Assembly: GCA_026390045.1 (NCBI GenBank)
Contig: JAPLGR010000212.1
Span: forward strand, 1-5,829
From: Chloroflexota bacterium
Lineage (GTDB): Bacteria > Chloroflexota > Anaerolineae > Anaerolineales > E44-bin32
Direction of reading: 5' to 3'
Length of the DNA: 5,829 nucleotides
Shown: piece after piece, positions 4,798-5,829 of the stretch
Position numbering within the stretch: position 1 is the first letter of the stretch
Layout of the letters: every line of letters starts with the position of its first letter
Notes under the pieces: generated by a model
Databases searched by the model: none
The model's input: only the letters and a program-made list of their open reading frames with translations
Told to the model about the DNA's origin: nothing
Program-made: the position numbers and the translations under genes

Positions 4798-5520
4798 ATG
4801 GGCGACCAGAAGCGGCCTACGCGACCCACTCCGGGTTCCCCCTGCATCAGCGCCTCGGTTCTAGCCGCCGACCCCGCGGCTCTGGGAGCGGAGGTGGCCC
4901 GAGCCGAGTCCGCCGGCGTCGATCGCTTCCACGTCGATGTCATGGATGGGCTCTACGTGCCCAACCTGGCCCTGACCCCCCATCATGTCGCCGCACTCCG
5001 CCGCCACACCTCCCTGCCCATCGATCTCCATCTCGAGGTGCAGCACCCCGACCGGATCCTCGAAACGATCCCTTGCCAGGGGGCGGCGACCATCATCGTG
5101 CAGCTCGATACCCTCCAGGAGCCCTCATTGACCTTCCGCCAGATCCGCTCCGCCGGCGCGACGGTCGGCCTGGCGTTGAACCCTACCGAGGACCTGAGCC
5201 GCGTTCGCCCCTGGCTGCCCGATCTGGACATGCTCGTGGTGAGGGCCGTTGAGCCCGGCTTTGCCGGCCAGAATCTCCGTCCGGGGGCGTTCGAGAAGCT
5301 CACGCTTGCCGCCCGGATGCGCGCGGAAGCTGGCCTCAATTTCGCCATCGCCCTGGATGGAGGCGTGACGACCGGCAACGCCGCGCAGCTCGTCGCCGCT
5401 GGCGCGGACACACTCATCGCGGGAACGGCGCTGTTTCGCGCCGCCGACATGCGGTCGACCGTCAAGGCGCTCAAGGCTTCTCCTGCGCCGGCCGCGTCCG
5501 ACCGGACTTCGGGGGGGTAA
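4798..5520 (+). CDS. Ribulose-phosphate 3-epimerase family protein (second paralogue)
   Basis: Predicted cytoplasmic ketose-phosphate 3-epimerase, 240 residues from ATG 4798. The frame is open up to 4711, but the added 29 residues have no family resemblance and ATG 4711 has no ribosome binding site. The family pattern is clear: SASVLAAD (18-25, S20), RFHVDVMDG (43-51, H45 and D47), LPIDLHLEV (73-81, H78), NPTED (128-132), VEPGFAGQ (151-158), ALDGGV (185-190, D187) and AGTALF (208-213). The four metal/catalytic residues (H45, D47, H78, D187) are all present. Departures from classical Rpe are HLE for HLM (E80) and VQLD for the usual VHxE near 101-104. It is clearly a different branch from the AlsE-like protein in this window and closer to canonical Rpe. 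The last 14 residues are Ala/Ser/Pro-rich and probably disordered. The regulator follows 2 nt after the stop, so they share an operon. Activity likely, exact sugar phosphate unknown. Confidence 0.9.
   Translation: MGDQKRPTRPTPGSPCISASVLAADPAALGAEVARAESAGVDRFHVDVMDGLYVPNLALTPHHVAALRRHTSLPIDLHLEVQHPDRILETIPCQGAATIIVQLDTLQEPSLTFRQIRSAGATVGLALNPTEDLSRVRPWLPDLDMLVVRAVEPGFAGQNLRPGAFEKLTLAARMRAEAGLNFAIALDGGVTTGNAAQLVAAGADTLIAGTALFRAADMRSTVKALKASPAPAASDRTSGG
5511..5517 (+). promoter_or_regulatory. G7 tract serving as ribosome binding site of the regulator gene
   Basis: Seven G bases end the epimerase gene, directly before its TAA, and lie 5 nt before the regulator ATG (5523). They can act as a G-rich Shine-Dalgarno and couple the two genes. 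Confidence 0.45.
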
Positions 5521-5522
5521 CG

Positions 5523-5829
5523 ATGCCTAGTGCCAGGGGTCCTGCCAGGGTGCACACGCCGACAGACCGCGAGCAGCTGCTGTGCGATGTTGCCAGCCTG
5601 TACTACGAGCAGAACCTCACCCAGGAGAAGATCGCCCGGCGCGTCGGCGTGACCCGCTCGATGATCTCGCGCCTGCTGACGGAAGCCCGCCGCCGCGGAC
5701 TGGTCGAGATCCACGTCAAGCGCACGGGAGCGCGCGATGCCAGCCTCGAGGCCGCCCTGGCGGAGCGCTTCGGCCTCAAGGCGGTCGCCGTCGCGGCCTC
5801 CACCCCGGCATCCGGGCTGGACCGCGGGC
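5523..5829 (+). CDS. SorC/DeoR-type (sugar-binding) transcriptional regulator, N-terminal 102 residues, 3' truncated
   Basis: I translated the frame from ATG 5523 to the window end; it has no stop, so the gene continues outside. Residues about 17-65 form the characteristic N-terminal DNA-binding domain of SorC-family regulators: LYYEQNLTQEKIARR (26-40), then VGVTRSMISRLLTEARRR (41-58), with the recognition helix at about 44-56, and GLVEIHV (59-65). The part after about residue 72 (LEAALAERFGLKAVAVA) matches the usual link to the sugar-phosphate-binding domain, which lies mostly outside. Known members (SorC, LsrR, EryD, CggR, Bacillus DeoR) sense phosphorylated sugars and regulate adjacent catabolic operons. 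The gene lies 2 nt after the epimerase stop, and its likely targets are the two divergent promoters in the window. Whether it activates or represses is not shown, but operator positions downstream of the starts favour repression. Confidence 0.92.
   Translation, partial: MPSARGPARVHTPTDREQLLCDVASLYYEQNLTQEKIARRVGVTRSMISRLLTEARRRGLVEIHVKRTGARDASLEAALAERFGLKAVAVAASTPASGLDRG

Noticed and set aside
4472..4798. Possible 108-codon gene in the divergent intergenic region
   Set aside because: Its frame crosses the predicted promoter and operator; the composition is non-coding-like and there is no Shine-Dalgarno.
4983..5714. Minus-strand 243-codon open frame opposite the second epimerase and regulator
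   Set aside because: It spans two well-supported plus-strand genes; the composition is Ser/Arg/Ala-rich, typical of antisense GC-rich DNA.
1..5829. CRISPR array, tRNA, rRNA, insertion sequence or phage attachment site
   Set aside because: No regularly spaced repeats, no cloverleaf or rRNA-like stretch, no transposase motif and no flanking terminal repeats were seen.

Overview
The window is GC-rich bacterial DNA, dense with genes, and looks like one sugar-catabolism locus. The taxon cannot be fixed from the sequence. High GC, a transketolase split into two subunits, a CUT1-type sugar ABC transporter and a SorC-family regulator would fit Chloroflexota, Actinomycetota or some Proteobacteria. 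I lean weakly towards a Chloroflexota-like or other environmental lineage.

Layout, left to right. (1) 1-375, + strand: the C-terminal half of a MalG-type sugar ABC transporter permease, cut by the window edge. (2) 376-652: intergenic, with a strong GC-rich hairpin just after the permease. (3) 653-1324, +: a HAD-superfamily phosphatase of the phosphoglycolate phosphatase type, GTG start. (4) 1325-1657: a 333-nt intergenic stretch with short GTGTGA-type repeats. (5) 1658-2365, +: a ribulose-phosphate-3-epimerase-family protein that most resembles allulose-6-phosphate epimerase (AlsE). (6) 2366-2502: a short convergent gap. (7) 4319-2503, -: two overlapping genes for the N- and C-terminal halves of a split transketolase. 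(8) 4320-4797: a divergent regulatory region with two predicted sigma70-like promoters, each followed by a near-identical palindrome, CAC(A/G)TATGTGA. (9) 4798-5520, +: a second, different member of the epimerase family. (10) 5523-5829, +: the N-terminus of a SorC/DeoR-type regulator, cut by the window end and only 2 nt after the epimerase stop.

How the parts may work together (inference): the ABC transporter imports a sugar or polyol. Kinase and isomerase or dehydrogenase steps outside the window would make a ketose phosphate. The two epimerases would adjust its stereochemistry at C3, and the split transketolase would pass a two-carbon unit into central metabolism. The HAD phosphatase could remove a dead-end phosphate such as 2-phosphoglycolate or a sugar phosphate. 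The SorC-type regulator would sense a phosphorylated intermediate and control both divergent promoters through the shared palindrome. The sugar is not identifiable from this window. Two non-identical epimerases around a split transketolase, with altered active-site positions, suggest something other than plain pentose-phosphate housekeeping.
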